A stretch of DNA of 39,651 nucleotides, taken from NCBI GenBank assembly GCA_903858875.1, contig CAIOKP010000376.1, positions 1 to 39,651 on the forward strand, given 5' to 3'. A model generated the notes under the pieces. That model was not told where the DNA came from, did no database searches, and saw nothing but the letters and a program-made list of their open reading frames with translations. Made by a program: the position numbers and the translations under genes. The stretch is from an uncultured Sphingomonadales bacterium (GTDB lineage Bacteria > Pseudomonadota > Alphaproteobacteria > Sphingomonadales > Sphingomonadaceae). Shown piece by piece: positions 18,343 to 25,913 of the stretch; position 1 is the first letter of the stretch; every line of letters begins with the position of its first letter.

Positions 18343-18491
18343 TTTTGGTCAAAAGTCAAATGGCGCATTCGGCGTATTCCGGATAATATTTGCGGCATAC
18401 GGGCACGACCGAGGCGCCATGAATAAATCTTTGCGCTGCTGCGTCATTGCAAACGGTCGGTTAACCAGACCTATGCAATATTCCGAATGTT

Positions 18492-18845
18492 ATGGGACAA
18501 AGCCTGAATTCACGACAGGCCATGCGAAGGCCTCTGGAAATGCCAGCCCGTTGCCGCTTGATGAGCGGCATGGGCGAGGTTGCGCTGATTTGCGACCTGT
18601 CGACCCATGGCTGCTGCTTGGCGACGCATGCGTTGTATCCGGTGGTTGGCACAAGGATCCTGGTCAAGGTGACGGGCCTCGATGCGATGACCGGGATTGT
18701 CCGCTGGGCGGTGCATCACCGGTGCGGCGTGGAATTTGACCTGCCGCTGTACTCGCCGGTGGTTGACCATCTCTGCCGACTGCATGCCTGCGCCGCGGGC
18801 GAGCGTAAGGTGGCGTTGATCAAGACGCGCGGCTTGACCGGATAG
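18492..18845 (+). CDS. PilZ domain protein
   Basis: Small 117-aa cytosolic protein that fits a stand-alone PilZ domain, the usual cyclic-di-GMP receptor module. The N-terminal arginine region RRPLEMPARCR and the DLSTHGC segment correspond to the RxxxR and (D/N)xSxxG ligand motifs, and a central strand-rich VGTRILVKVTG...GIVRWAV plus CGVEFDLPL complete the barrel. The arginine motif is spaced as RRPLEMPAR rather than exact RxxxR, so binding is likely but not certain. It is divergent from ggt, and its partner is unknown. Confidence 0.82.
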   Translation: MGQSLNSRQAMRRPLEMPARCRLMSGMGEVALICDLSTHGCCLATHALYPVVGTRILVKVTGLDAMTGIVRWAVHHRCGVEFDLPLYSPVVDHLCRLHACAAGERKVALIKTRGLTG

Positions 18846-18846
18846 C

Positions 18847-19620
18847 TTATCCCCGTTGGGCCTTGGCCAGCGGTTCGCCGAGCACCGGATAGCCCAGTCC
18901 GTCAGGAATGATCAGCCATTCCTGACCTTCGCGCCATTCACGCTGCGCGGTGATCGACGTCACCGGATGCGCGTTGGCATCGGCGCAGGCATCGCCAAAA
19001 TTGGCGTGGCGGGCGAGGCGTTCGAGGTTGCGGCGGGTTGGAAAAATCACCCGGATCGCGCCTGCATCCGCATGAGCTAACACGGTAGCGGCGCTGGCCC
19101 AGAACAAGCGGCTGTTCTCGGTCGCATCGACCGCGATATCGACCGCGCCGGTGCCCAGACTGGCGAGAAAAAAGCGAGTGTCAAATCCACCGACATCCGG
19201 CTGGCACCAGCGGGCAAATGGCACAAGCGATGCGGTGTGCAAGCCCCAGCCATAGCGGTCGAGCACTGCGGCCAGCGTGCCTTCGGCCTGCAAGACCCGG
19301 CGCGCTTCTGCCGCTTGGACGGCAGAAATTGGCCGGTCGAGCCCCAACGCCAGGCCGGTCTCTTCCAGCGTTTCGCGGATCGCGGCGATCCGCGCGGCGA
19401 GATCCTCCAGATCGCCAGACATACCGATCCGCTCTGCCAGCCCCCGGTCTGCTGCATCAATCCGTCCGCCGGGAAACACAACCGCACCCGCGGCAAAGCG
19501 CATCGTCGCGGCCCGCTGAACCATGAGCAGTTCAGGCACCGCAGCCGGGTTTGGTTGGCGAAAGATCACCAATGTCGCGGCGGGAATGCGAGGCTGGGCT
19601 GGGGCTGGGGCATCGGTCAT
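18847..19620 (-). CDS. Nudix hydrolase with extended Nudix box (NUDT19-like)
   Basis: 257-aa predicted nucleotide or CoA diphosphatase. The Nudix signature is present but stretched: FPGGRIDAADRGLAER is followed about twenty residues later by AAIRETLEETGLALGL, which holds the metal-binding REtxEExG core. Such an insertion between the GG and the REUXEE helix is known from the NUDT19/RP2 group. The C-terminal segment RVIFPTRRNLERLARH also fits that group. I chose the ATG at 19620 (MTDAPAPAQ) because GAGG lies seven bases upstream; the longer frame to 19671 is low-complexity. It overlaps nothing and faces the PilZ gene tail to tail. Confidence 0.88.
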   Translation of the reverse strand: MTDAPAPAQPRIPAATLVIFRQPNPAAVPELLMVQRAATMRFAAGAVVFPGGRIDAADRGLAERIGMSGDLEDLAARIAAIRETLEETGLALGLDRPISAVQAAEARRVLQAEGTLAAVLDRYGWGLHTASLVPFARWCQPDVGGFDTRFFLASLGTGAVDIAVDATENSRLFWASAATVLAHADAGAIRVIFPTRRNLERLARHANFGDACADANAHPVTSITAQREWREGQEWLIIPDGLGYPVLGEPLAKAQRG

Positions 19621-19821
19621 GTCGCATCCTCGCCGCCGGCGCGGGCAATGGCAAGCCGGGTGATGAGGCAAGGCGCAACCGAGGTGAAGCGGCGACGCGC
19701 CAAAGAGTGTCGCCAGAGTGCTGCCAGCGTGCCGCCAGTGTGTCGGTCAATTTTACAAATCCGGGCTGGCAGGATCGGTCGCAAGGACCAAAATTACCGT
19801 AAAATAGGGATTTTGGGAATT

Positions 19822-19836
19822 TGGCACGAGCCATGC
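19822..19836 (+). promoter_or_regulatory. Candidate sigma-54 promoter (-24/-12)
   Basis: TGGCAC-GAGCC-ATGC fits the -24/-12 consensus TGGCAC-N5-TTGC with one mismatch. It shares TTTGGCACGAG exactly with the pspA promoter in this window (27610-27600, minus strand). The predicted start is near 19848. A chance match of similar quality exists inside the Nudix gene (19219-19233), so the motif alone is not proof. Confidence 0.5.
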
Positions 19837-19847
19837 ATTACTTGTTG

Positions 19848-20080
19848 TACCCAAAGCAGTCTCGAAATCGAGGTGGGGCTGCTCCCCAGTCTCCGCGGCC
19901 CCACCTCTTTCCCGTTTCGAACACTTGGCGACGCCGGTTCCCCAGTCTCCCGGCCCGCCTAAATCCCCAACCGGCCCCCGCGATGTTCCTCAGTTTTCAT
20001 CGCGGGGCCGGGCAGGGATTGGGTTTTGCCTATCGTCACGACAATGAAAAAGGCCGCCCCGGATGGAGCGGCCCCGTTTT
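19848..20080 (+). ncRNA. Candidate structured small RNA in the 484-bp gene-free stretch
   Basis: The stretch 19621-20104 has no credible ORF. Downstream of the candidate sigma-54 promoter, plus-strand RNA would form three stems: GAGGTGGGG/CCCCACCTC (19870-19907, flanked by TCGAAA/TTTCGA), GCCGGTT/AACCGGC (19933-19975) and CCCCGCGATG/CATCGCGGGG (19976-20007, extendable by CCGG/CCGG). The 12-mer TCCCCAGTCTCC occurs twice (19883-19894 and 19939-19950), largely within the loops of stems 1 and 2. It would end at the GGCCGC/GCGGCC hairpin (20052-20073) followed by CCGTTTT. No known RNA family was recognised. RNA-level existence is inference. Confidence 0.35.
20045..20080 (-). terminator. Terminator of the glutaredoxin gene, possibly bidirectional
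   Basis: On the minus strand GGCCGC-TCCATCCGGG-GCGGCC is followed by TTTTT, about 30 bases after the grxD stop. On the plus strand the same stem is followed by CCGTTTT, so it could also end a plus-strand transcript. Confidence 0.8.
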
Positions 20081-20104
20081 ATCGCGCACAGATTTGCACC
20101 GGCA

Positions 20105-20434
20105 TCAGCCCTGCGTGGTGAGGCCGTGCTGTTGCATCAGCGTCTGCAATTCGCCTGCTTCATACATTTCCATCATGATGTCGCTGCCGCCCAAAAACTC
20201 GCCCTTTACATAGAGCTGCGGGATGGTTGGCCAGTCGGAATAGGCCTTGATGCCCTGACGCACTTCGGCATCCTGCAACACGTCGACGGTGTGATAGGCC
20301 GCGCCGACATGGTCGAGGATCGCGATCGCCCGGCTGGAAAAGCCGCATTGCGGGAACAGCGGCGTCCCCTTCATGAACAGCACCACATCATTGGTGGTGA
20401 CGATATCGGTGATGCGGGTGTGTGCGTCGGACAT
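20105..20434 (-). CDS. grxD: Monothiol glutaredoxin, Grx4/GrxD family
   Basis: 109-aa cytosolic monothiol glutaredoxin that binds and transfers [2Fe-2S] clusters, usually with BolA. It shows [20 protein letters not shown] with the CGFS active site (Cys30), the glutathione-binding WPTIPQLYV, and GGSDIMMEM. Full family length. It is the last gene of the minus-strand set zeta inhibitor-bolA-grxD and is followed by a strong terminator. Confidence 0.96.
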   Translation of the reverse strand: MSDAHTRITDIVTTNDVVLFMKGTPLFPQCGFSSRAIAILDHVGAAYHTVDVLQDAEVRQGIKAYSDWPTIPQLYVKGEFLGGSDIMMEMYEAGELQTLMQQHGLTTQG

Positions 20435-20533
20435 GGCGGCTCTTTCTGAAACGAGGGTATGTGCCCCTCTTGCGAAGGATTCGCGTTTTCGTCAATCGCC
20501 CATACGTGAAGCCGGACGATCAACCCCAGCCTC

Positions 20534-20767
20534 TTAATTGGGGATGGCAGTGGTCAGTTGCAAGGCGTGCAGTTCGCCCCCCATCCGCCCGCCCAATGCG
20601 GCAAATACCGCCTTGTGCTGGGCAATACGCGGGCGCCCGGCAAAGCTGGCCGAAACGACATGGGCGGCATAATGGTCGCCATCACCGGCCAGATCGGTGA
20701 TTGTCACCGTGGCATCGGGAATGGCAGTGCGGATCAGCGATTCGATCTCGGCGGCAGGCATCGGCAT
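20534..20767 (-). CDS. bolA: BolA family protein
   Basis: 77-aa BolA-type protein. The expected order is present: N-terminal IESLIRTAIPDATVTITDLAGDG, then HYAAHVVSASFAGRPRIAQH with the conserved histidine cluster, and a C-terminal helix ending LHALQLTTA. BolA proteins form [2Fe-2S]-bridged heterodimers with CGFS glutaredoxins; the partner gene lies 99 bp downstream, which supports the pairing. Its short length resembles BolA2/IbaG-like members rather than the longer E. coli BolA. Confidence 0.92.
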   Translation of the reverse strand: MPMPAAEIESLIRTAIPDATVTITDLAGDGDHYAAHVVSASFAGRPRIAQHKAVFAALGGRMGGELHALQLTTAIPN

Positions 20768-20819
20768 GGGACATATCCTGGGGTCGGGGGGGTACCCAGC
20801 GTGGGCAGGGGAAAGGGTG

Positions 20820-21143
20820 TCAGGCTTCGCCGATCAACGAGCGGCGGGCTTCGATTTCTTTGGCTTTCATCGCGGCGCGGACTTCGCCTTCGTCGGCATC
20901 GACACCGGCGCTGATCAGATCGCCCAGCAGTTTGCGCACGACATCCTCATCGCCAGCTTCTTCGAAATCGGCCTGTACGACCGATTTGGCATAGGCCTCG
21001 GTTTCCGCCGGTGACAGACCCATCCGTTCTGCGGCCCACGTGCCAACCATCCGGTTGCGGCGGGCATGGATACGAAAATCCATTTCTTCGTCATGGGCGA
21101 ATTTGGCCTCTTCGGCGCGTTCACGATCGCTGAAACTGGTCAT
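20820..21143 (-). CDS. F1F0-ATP synthase inhibitor zeta subunit (DUF1476)
   Basis: 107-aa protein of the DUF1476 family, found in alphaproteobacteria, whose studied member blocks reverse rotation of the F1-ATPase. The N-terminal inhibitory region (SFSDRERAEEAKFAHDEEM) and the four-helix body (RRNRMVGTWAAERMGL, VRKLLGDLISAG) are present. I chose the ATG at 21143; the frame stays open to 21233 but without family similarity. It heads the set zeta-bolA-grxD on the minus strand (53 bp to bolA). A long inverted repeat lies upstream of it. Confidence 0.93.
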   Translation of the reverse strand: MTSFSDRERAEEAKFAHDEEMDFRIHARRNRMVGTWAAERMGLSPAETEAYAKSVVQADFEEAGDEDVVRKLLGDLISAGVDADEGEVRAAMKAKEIEARRSLIGEA

Positions 21144-21214
21144 ATCAGGCGGTGTCCCTCGGTATCTGCCCAAAGGCAATCTTCGCGAAAAGTATTGGCG
21201 ATTTGAGATAGTGC

Positions 21215-21260
21215 CGCAACGACGCTGGTTCAATCCCCCGATTTGGCCACCGTCGTTGCG
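21215..21260. promoter_or_regulatory. Long inverted repeat upstream of the zeta inhibitor gene
   Basis: CGCAACGACG (21215-21224) and CGTCGTTGCG (21251-21260) are perfect 10-bp inverted arms separated by 26 bases, in the 213-bp gap between leuD and the zeta gene. Either a terminator-like stem after leuD (no T-run seen) or a regulatory site for the zeta-bolA-grxD set. Confidence 0.4.
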
Positions 21261-21356
21261 ACCGCCAAATTACAGCATACCGCGCCCGGCAGGTATTTGC
21301 GCAGAAGCAAAACACCGCGATCTTTTGCCGCAACCGCGACCGAATGAACGTGCCGA

Positions 21357-21947
21357 TCAACCGGCTTGGGCGAGAAAAGGCAAGTCAGCGCTAATCTTTG
21401 CCTCATGCTTGCGGATGGCCGCGTCGCGCGCCAGCGTCAGCCCAACCTCGTCCAGCCCGTCGAGCAGGCAGGCCTTGCGGAACGGGTCGATGTCAAAGGT
21501 AAAGCGGTCCTGAAATGGCGTGGTGACGGTCTGGGTTTCGAGGTCGATGTCGATGGGGTGGTCTTTGGCGACCTCCATCAACCGGTCGATGGCGTCCTGT
21601 GGCAAGCAGACGGTCAGGATGCCGTTCTTGAACGCATTGCCTGAGAAAATGTCGGAAAAGCTGGGCGCAAGGACGCAAGTGATGCCCATATCGAGCAATG
21701 CCCATGCGGCATGTTCGCGGCTCGACCCGCAGCCGAAATTGTCGCCAGCGATCAGGATCTGCGCGCCCGTATACGCCGGGTCGTCAAAAATATTGCCCGG
21801 TTCCGCGCGGATCGTCTCAAACGCCCCGCGGCCCAGCCCGGTGCGCGTGATCGTTTTCAGCCAGTGGGCCGGGATGATCACATCGGTGTCGACATTCTTG
21901 CGGCCAAACGGGATGGCCGTGCCGGCAACGTGGCGGATGGGGGTCAT
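21357..21947 (-). CDS. leuD: 3-isopropylmalate dehydratase small subunit
   Basis: 196-aa small subunit of isopropylmalate isomerase, which with LeuC converts 2- to 3-isopropylmalate in leucine biosynthesis. Conserved aconitase-swivel motifs are visible: [17 protein letters not shown] near the start, [21 protein letters not shown] and [20 protein letters not shown]. Full length. It is the last gene of leuC-small membrane protein-leuD. Confidence 0.97.
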   Translation of the reverse strand: MTPIRHVAGTAIPFGRKNVDTDVIIPAHWLKTITRTGLGRGAFETIRAEPGNIFDDPAYTGAQILIAGDNFGCGSSREHAAWALLDMGITCVLAPSFSDIFSGNAFKNGILTVCLPQDAIDRLMEVAKDHPIDIDLETQTVTTPFQDRFTFDIDPFRKACLLDGLDEVGLTLARDAAIRKHEAKISADLPFLAQAG

Positions 21948-22008
21948 GGGATGGGCCTTCGGATCGGTTACGCAAACGGTTTTGGCAGAGCGGGAAAACC
22001 CGCCCGCG

Positions 22009-22212
22009 TCAGTCGGTTTCGGGCGCGTTTTCGGGGTGGGCGGGCGCGTCGGTCGGCGTGGGCTTGGCGCGGTTCACATAGATCAGCGCCGCGGCCAGCG
22101 CCGCCGAGCCAATCGCGGCCCCGGCAATCGTCGCCGCCCCGGCCCAGCTGAACCGCAGGCCGTCTGCCTCGGCTGCTTTGGTATCGATGCTGTTGTTGCT
22201 ATCGCTCATCAT
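22009..22212 (-). CDS. Small single-span membrane protein between leuC and leuD
   Basis: 67 aa with one clear transmembrane helix ([20 protein letters not shown], about 23-42), an acidic/polar N-terminus and a proline-rich acidic tail. It starts one or two bases after the leuC stop (ATG at 22212 or 22209) and ends 61 bp before leuD, so it is within the leucine operon. I recognise no family. Position argues for co-expression with LeuCD, but no functional link can be read. Confidence 0.7.
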   Translation of the reverse strand: MMSDSNNSIDTKAAEADGLRFSWAGAATIAGAAIGSAALAAALIYVNRAKPTPTDAPAHPENAPETD

Positions 22213-22213
22213 C

Positions 22214-23647
22214 TTATCCGATCAGTTCACGAACATCAGTCAATTTGCCTGTCACCGCCGCCGCTGCCGCCATGGCGGGCGATACGAGGTGGGTGCGTGC
22301 GCCCGGCCCTTGGCGGCCGACGAAATTGCGGTTGCTGGTGGACGCGCAACGCTCGCCCGCTGGTACCTTGTCCGGGTTCATGGCGAGGCAGGCCGAACAG
22401 CCCGGCTCGCGCCATTCGATGCCCGCCGCGATAAAGATCTTGTCCAGTCCCTCGGCCTCGGCCTGCGCCTTGACGAGGCCCGACCCCGGCACAACAATCG
22501 CCCAGCGGACGTTGGCAGCCTTTTGGCGGCCCTTTACCACGGCGGCAGCGGCGCGCATGTCCTCGATCCGGCTGTTGGTGCACGATCCGATGAACACGTT
22601 CTGCACCTCGACCTCGGACAGTTTTTGCCCGGCGGTCAGCCCCATATAGGCGAGGCTCTTTTGCGCCGCCTCTTGCTTCGACGGGTCGGCAAAGCTGGCC
22701 GGATCGGGCACCACGCCGCCAATGGCTCCGGTGTCCTCGGGACTGGTGCCCCAGGTGACGGTCGGTTGAATATCGGCGGCGTCGATGATGACCACCCGGT
22801 CATACCTCGCGCCGGCGTCGGTCGCCAGGCTGCGCCACCATGCCACGGCCTTGTCCCAATCGGCGCCCTTTGGCGCATAGGGGCGGCCCTCTACATAGGC
22901 GATGGTCTTGTCATCGGGCGCAATCAGGCCGGCGCGTGCGCCATGCTCGATCGCCATGTTCGACACGGTCAGCCGCCCTTCGACCGAAAGGCCGCGAATG
23001 GCCGAGCCGGTGTATTCGATGACATAGCCGGTGCCGCCGCTGGCCCCCAGCACGCCGCAAATATACAGCACGACATCCTTGGCGGTAACGCCCGGGCCAA
23101 GGTCGCCCTCGACGCGCACTTCCATCGTCTTGGATTGCTTTAGCAACAGCGTTTGCGTCGCCAGCACATGTTCAACCTCGGACGTACCGATGCCAAATGC
23201 CAGCGCCCCCAGCCCGCCGTGGCAGGCGGTGTGGCTATCGCCGCATACAATCGTCGCGCCGGGCAGCGAAAAGCCCTGTTCCGGCCCGACAACATGCACG
23301 ATGCCCTGTTCCGCATCGGCGTCCCCGATCAGCCTGATGCCGAATTCGGGCGCATTGCGTTCGAGCGCGGCCAATTGCTGCGCGCTTTCGGGATCGGCGA
23401 TGGGGATGCGCAAGCCGGCACTGTCGCGGCGCGCGGTGGTCGGCAAATTGTGATCCGGCACGGCGAGCGTCAAATCGGGCCGTCGCACTTTGCGCCCCGC
23501 CACGCGCAGCGCCTCAAACGCCTGCGGGCTGGTCACTTCGTGAACGAGGTGGCGGTCGATCCAGATCAGGCAGGTGCCGTCATCGCGGCGTTCCACCACA
23601 TGGGCATTCCAGATCTTTTCGTAGAGCGTCTTTGCTGTGCTGGCCAT
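22214..23647 (-). CDS. leuC: 3-isopropylmalate dehydratase large subunit
   Basis: 477-aa large subunit of isopropylmalate isomerase carrying the catalytic [4Fe-4S] cluster. Cluster-binding cysteines are seen in [13 protein letters not shown] and in [13 protein letters not shown]; the substrate segment [20 protein letters not shown] and the start [10 protein letters not shown] are typical. Full length. First gene of the minus-strand leucine operon; divergent from crtZ with a 120-bp intergenic region. Confidence 0.97.
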   Translation of the reverse strand: MASTAKTLYEKIWNAHVVERRDDGTCLIWIDRHLVHEVTSPQAFEALRVAGRKVRRPDLTLAVPDHNLPTTARRDSAGLRIPIADPESAQQLAALERNAPEFGIRLIGDADAEQGIVHVVGPEQGFSLPGATIVCGDSHTACHGGLGALAFGIGTSEVEHVLATQTLLLKQSKTMEVRVEGDLGPGVTAKDVVLYICGVLGASGGTGYVIEYTGSAIRGLSVEGRLTVSNMAIEHGARAGLIAPDDKTIAYVEGRPYAPKGADWDKAVAWWRSLATDAGARYDRVVIIDAADIQPTVTWGTSPEDTGAIGGVVPDPASFADPSKQEAAQKSLAYMGLTAGQKLSEVEVQNVFIGSCTNSRIEDMRAAAAVVKGRQKAANVRWAIVVPGSGLVKAQAEAEGLDKIFIAAGIEWREPGCSACLAMNPDKVPAGERCASTSNRNFVGRQGPGARTHLVSPAMAAAAAVTGKLTDVRELIG

Positions 23648-23731
23648 AATGGCTTGGACCTAGGCAGGGCGATGCTGAAAAACAAGGGGGGAATGGTTGC
23701 AGGGTGAACTTCGGGGTGGACATTCGGACCT

Positions 23732-23748
23732 CTGGCGTCCGGCGCCAG
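23732..23748. promoter_or_regulatory. Small hairpin in the leuC/crtZ divergent region
   Basis: CTGGCG-TCCGG-CGCCAG is a perfect 6-bp stem, 20 bases before the crtZ ATG. Could affect crtZ translation or be an operator; no other support. Confidence 0.3.
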
Positions 23749-23767
23749 GGCGCGGTAAAAGGATCTC

Positions 23768-24286
23768 ATGACCCCATTTGCCGCTACACTGATCGTCGCC
23801 ACCACCTTTCTCGCCATGGAAGGCGTCGCGTGGAGCAGCCACAAATATATCATGCACGGCTGGGGCTGGGGCTGGCACCGCGACCATCACGAGCGCCACG
23901 ATCGCATGTTCGAAAAGAACGACCTCTACGCCATCGTTGGCGCCGCGATGAGCATCGCGATGTTCGCCGCCGGCAGTCCCATCGTTATGGGCGCCACTGC
24001 CTGGGCGCCCGGCACCTGGATTGGGCTTGGCATCCTTGCCTATGGCATCGTCTATTCGTTGATCCACGATGGCCTGATCCACCACCGCTATTTCAATTAT
24101 GTGCCAAAACGCGGCTATGCCAAGCGGTTAGTACAGGCCCACAAGCTCCATCATGCCACCATCGGCAAGGAAGGCGGTGTGTCGTTCGGCTTCGTCTTTG
24201 CCCGCGACCCGGCGGCGCTGAAGCGCGATCTGGCGGCACAGCGTAAGGCAGGGGTTGCGGTGGTGCGGGAGGCGGAAGGGGTTTGA
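23768..24286 (+). CDS. crtZ: Beta-carotene hydroxylase
   Basis: 172-aa integral-membrane di-iron hydroxylase that adds 3-OH groups to beta-ionone rings, making zeaxanthin. The histidine clusters that bind iron are all present: HKYIMHG, HRDHHERHD, HDGLIHHRY and HKLHHA, spread between hydrophobic segments. Start ATG follows AAAGGATCTC. A yellow, carotenoid-making organism is implied. No other carotenoid genes are nearby, so crtZ is unlinked from the main cluster, as is usual in sphingomonads. Confidence 0.95.
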   Translation: MTPFAATLIVATTFLAMEGVAWSSHKYIMHGWGWGWHRDHHERHDRMFEKNDLYAIVGAAMSIAMFAAGSPIVMGATAWAPGTWIGLGILAYGIVYSLIHDGLIHHRYFNYVPKRGYAKRLVQAHKLHHATIGKEGGVSFGFVFARDPAALKRDLAAQRKAGVAVVREAEGV

Positions 24287-24337
24287 GGATTCAAGGCACG
24301 CGGGGCATACCCCTCACACCTTGACGCCTTAAAACCA

Positions 24338-24748
24338 CTACCCTGCCGCAATCCGCCCCGCATGATCCTTGATCAACGCGATCATGTTCGGCACACCCTG
24401 TGTCCGGTTCGACGACAGTTGGTTTTTCAGGTCAAACGGCGCGAGCGCGCCGGCGATGTCCATTTCGGCGACTTCGGCGGCGGGTTTGCCTTCGACGGCG
24501 CTCAGCACGAGGGCGATGATGCCCTTGGTGATCGCGGCGTTGCTGTCGGCCAAGAAGTTCAGCCGATCGCCCGCACCGGTGACGGGATAGACCCACACGC
24601 TGGCCGAGCAGCCACGGACCAGCGTGGCGTCGGTTTTCAGCGCGTCGGGCATCGGCGGCAAGGCGCGGCCGAGATCGATCAGCAGGCGATAGCGTTCGTC
24701 GGGTTCGAGGAAATCATATTCCTCGGCAATGTCGGAAAGGTTGCGCAT
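24338..24748 (-). CDS. sufE: SufE cysteine-desulfurase activator
   Basis: 136-aa SufE family protein that accepts sulfur from SufS for Fe-S cluster assembly. The active cysteine is in VRGCSASVWVYP, with the N-terminal DERYRLLIDLGRALPPMP and the C-terminal LSSNRTQGVPNMIALI segments typical of the family. It begins 25 bases after the last small gene of the psp operon on the same strand, so read-through from psp is likely unless a promoter is hidden in the preceding gene. Confidence 0.95.
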   Translation of the reverse strand: MRNLSDIAEEYDFLEPDERYRLLIDLGRALPPMPDALKTDATLVRGCSASVWVYPVTGAGDRLNFLADSNAAITKGIIALVLSAVEGKPAAEVAEMDIAGALAPFDLKNQLSSNRTQGVPNMIALIKDHAGRIAAG

Positions 24749-24772
24749 TGCGGCGCGATAGCGGTCGGACGC

Positions 24773-25018
24773 CTAGAGATCAACGCCGGCGGCGATGGCT
24801 TCCAATTTGCGGATGCGTTCCTTCAAGTCGGCGATTTCGATGCGGGCCGTGGCTGACGGGGGATGGGGCGCGTCGGTGCTGCCGGGCAGATTGCCGGCGG
24901 CCTCCAACTCCCGGTGCTTCAGGGCCAACCAGCCGTGCCAGCCGCGAAGGCCGGCGCCCGTCAGCATGGCCAATGCAGTCAGGCCGCTGAGGGCGATGGT
25001 GGGGATCTGGGTTTCCAT
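24773..25018 (-). CDS. Small membrane protein, seventh gene of the psp operon
   Basis: 81 aa with one transmembrane segment (about 8-24), a short basic linker and a C-terminal coiled coil, IADLKERIRKLEAIAAG. The RIRKLEAI stretch matches the PspB C-terminal pattern (RMDTVERLV here), but it lacks the HP-F/W tail. GAGGGAG precedes the ATG at normal distance, supporting real translation. No named family is recognised. It lies 24 bp after the previous gene and 24 bp before sufE. Role in membrane stress is inferred only from context and the shared motif. Confidence 0.7.
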   Translation of the reverse strand: METQIPTIALSGLTALAMLTGAGLRGWHGWLALKHRELEAAGNLPGSTDAPHPPSATARIEIADLKERIRKLEAIAAGVDL

Positions 25019-25042
25019 GCGGGGTGCTCCCTCGATTGGCGA

Positions 25043-25240
25043 TCAGCGGTCGCGCAAGGCTGCGATTTCGTGGTCGGGCGGCGTGGCGGTGCGCGGGGCG
25101 GCGTAGGCCCGCATTGTCAGGCCATCTTGGCCGTCCTGCGCGATCTGGGCCATTTTGCGGTGGTGGCGCAGCATGATCGCCAAGCTAAAAATGCCGACCC
25201 ACATCAGCGGCGTCACGGCATGAATGGAATCATGAAACAT
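25043..25240 (-). CDS. Small membrane protein, sixth gene of the psp operon
   Basis: 65 aa with one hydrophobic helix (about residues 9-24, TPLMWVGIFSLAIML), then the basic RHHRKM, a variable linker, and a C-terminal end HEIAALRDR that repeats the EI..LR ending found on PspC and two other genes here. AGGA lies upstream of the ATG. The layout (short periplasmic start, helix, basic stop-transfer, soluble coil) is that of PspB/PspD-like proteins, but no family name can be assigned. Confidence 0.68.
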   Translation of the reverse strand: MFHDSIHAVTPLMWVGIFSLAIMLRHHRKMAQIAQDGQDGLTMRAYAAPRTATPPDHEIAALRDR

Positions 25241-25269
25241 GGGACTGATCCTGTTGAAAAGCAGGGGAT

Positions 25270-25530
25270 TTAGCGAAGGCGCTCGATCTCGGCGGCGAGA
25301 TCCTGGCTTTGCCGGCCATCAGTAACGATCCGTTCGAGCACCTTGATCCGGTTGCGCAAATCCTCGACTTCGCGGCGCAGCGCGGCCTGATCGGCGGTCG
25401 TCACAGTGGGCGGCTGGGTTGGCGATTGGCCAAAATGCTCGCTCAGCGCGATCCTCGCGTGCCGCCACCGGACCGTCTTGGCGACCGAGGTGATAACGAC
25501 GATCAGCACAATCGCTTCCCACATGTTCAT
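25270..25530 (-). CDS. PspB-like small membrane protein, fifth gene of the psp operon
   Basis: 86 aa: transmembrane helix at about 4-19 (WEAIVLIVVITSVAKT), then a variable linker, and a coiled coil DLRNRIKVLERIVTDG ending AAEIERLR. The RIKVLERIVTD stretch is close to the PspB tail and almost identical to that of the preceding gene (RVRVLERIVTD), which suggests duplication. AAAGG precedes the ATG. PspB of E. coli, which pairs with PspC, has the same layout, so these may be paralogous partners of PspC; this is inference. Confidence 0.75.
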   Translation of the reverse strand: MNMWEAIVLIVVITSVAKTVRWRHARIALSEHFGQSPTQPPTVTTADQAALRREVEDLRNRIKVLERIVTDGRQSQDLAAEIERLR

Positions 25531-25555
25531 GGTATCAGGCCTTTCTCGCTCGGGA

Positions 25556-25876
25556 TCAGTTTAGCGGCGCATCGCGGCGCAGCGATTCGGCATTGCCCTC
25601 GCTTTGGCCCAGTTCGACCGAGCGGGTATCGCGCAAAGCCTCGATCTGGGTCGCTACATCATACCCTTTGTCGGTCACGATCCGTTCCAGAACGCGGACC
25701 CGTTCTTCCAGAGCGCGGCTCTGGGCAACGTATTGCGCGGCCTTTTCGGCGGACAGGTCGGCGGTGCTGCGGATCTGCATTTCGGCGATACGTTGCTTGT
25801 GCTTGGTCCAGATCGCGACGATCGGGATCGATAAGGCCACGATCGGGATCAAGGCTCCGATGGTTGCGACGGACAT
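25556..25876 (-). CDS. PspB-like small membrane protein, fourth gene of the psp operon
   Basis: 106 aa: transmembrane helix at about 5-24 (IGALIPIVALSIPIVAIWT), basic HKQR, a helical linker rich in alanine and glutamine, then EERVRVLERIVTDKGYDVAT and a QIEALRD stretch, with an extra acidic/polar tail. The coiled coil is the same module as in PspB and the next gene. GGGGAATAA precedes the ATG. Probable paralogue of PspB; no functional data can be read. Confidence 0.75.
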   Translation of the reverse strand: MSVATIGALIPIVALSIPIVAIWTKHKQRIAEMQIRSTADLSAEKAAQYVAQSRALEERVRVLERIVTDKGYDVATQIEALRDTRSVELGQSEGNAESLRRDAPLN

Positions 25877-25913
25877 GATGTTATTCCCCTGTTAGGCGCG
25901 GGTTACGGGCGCG

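Noticed and set aside
19219..19233. TGGCAC-N5-ATGC, sigma-54-like
   Set aside because: Lies inside the Nudix gene, antisense to it and with no gene or structure downstream; a chance match that warns against trusting the motif alone.
21225..21252. GGTTCAATCCC resembling a tRNA T-arm
   Set aside because: The flanking bases do not pair as a T-stem and no acceptor, D or anticodon stem could be fitted; better explained as the loop of the 21215-21260 inverted repeat.
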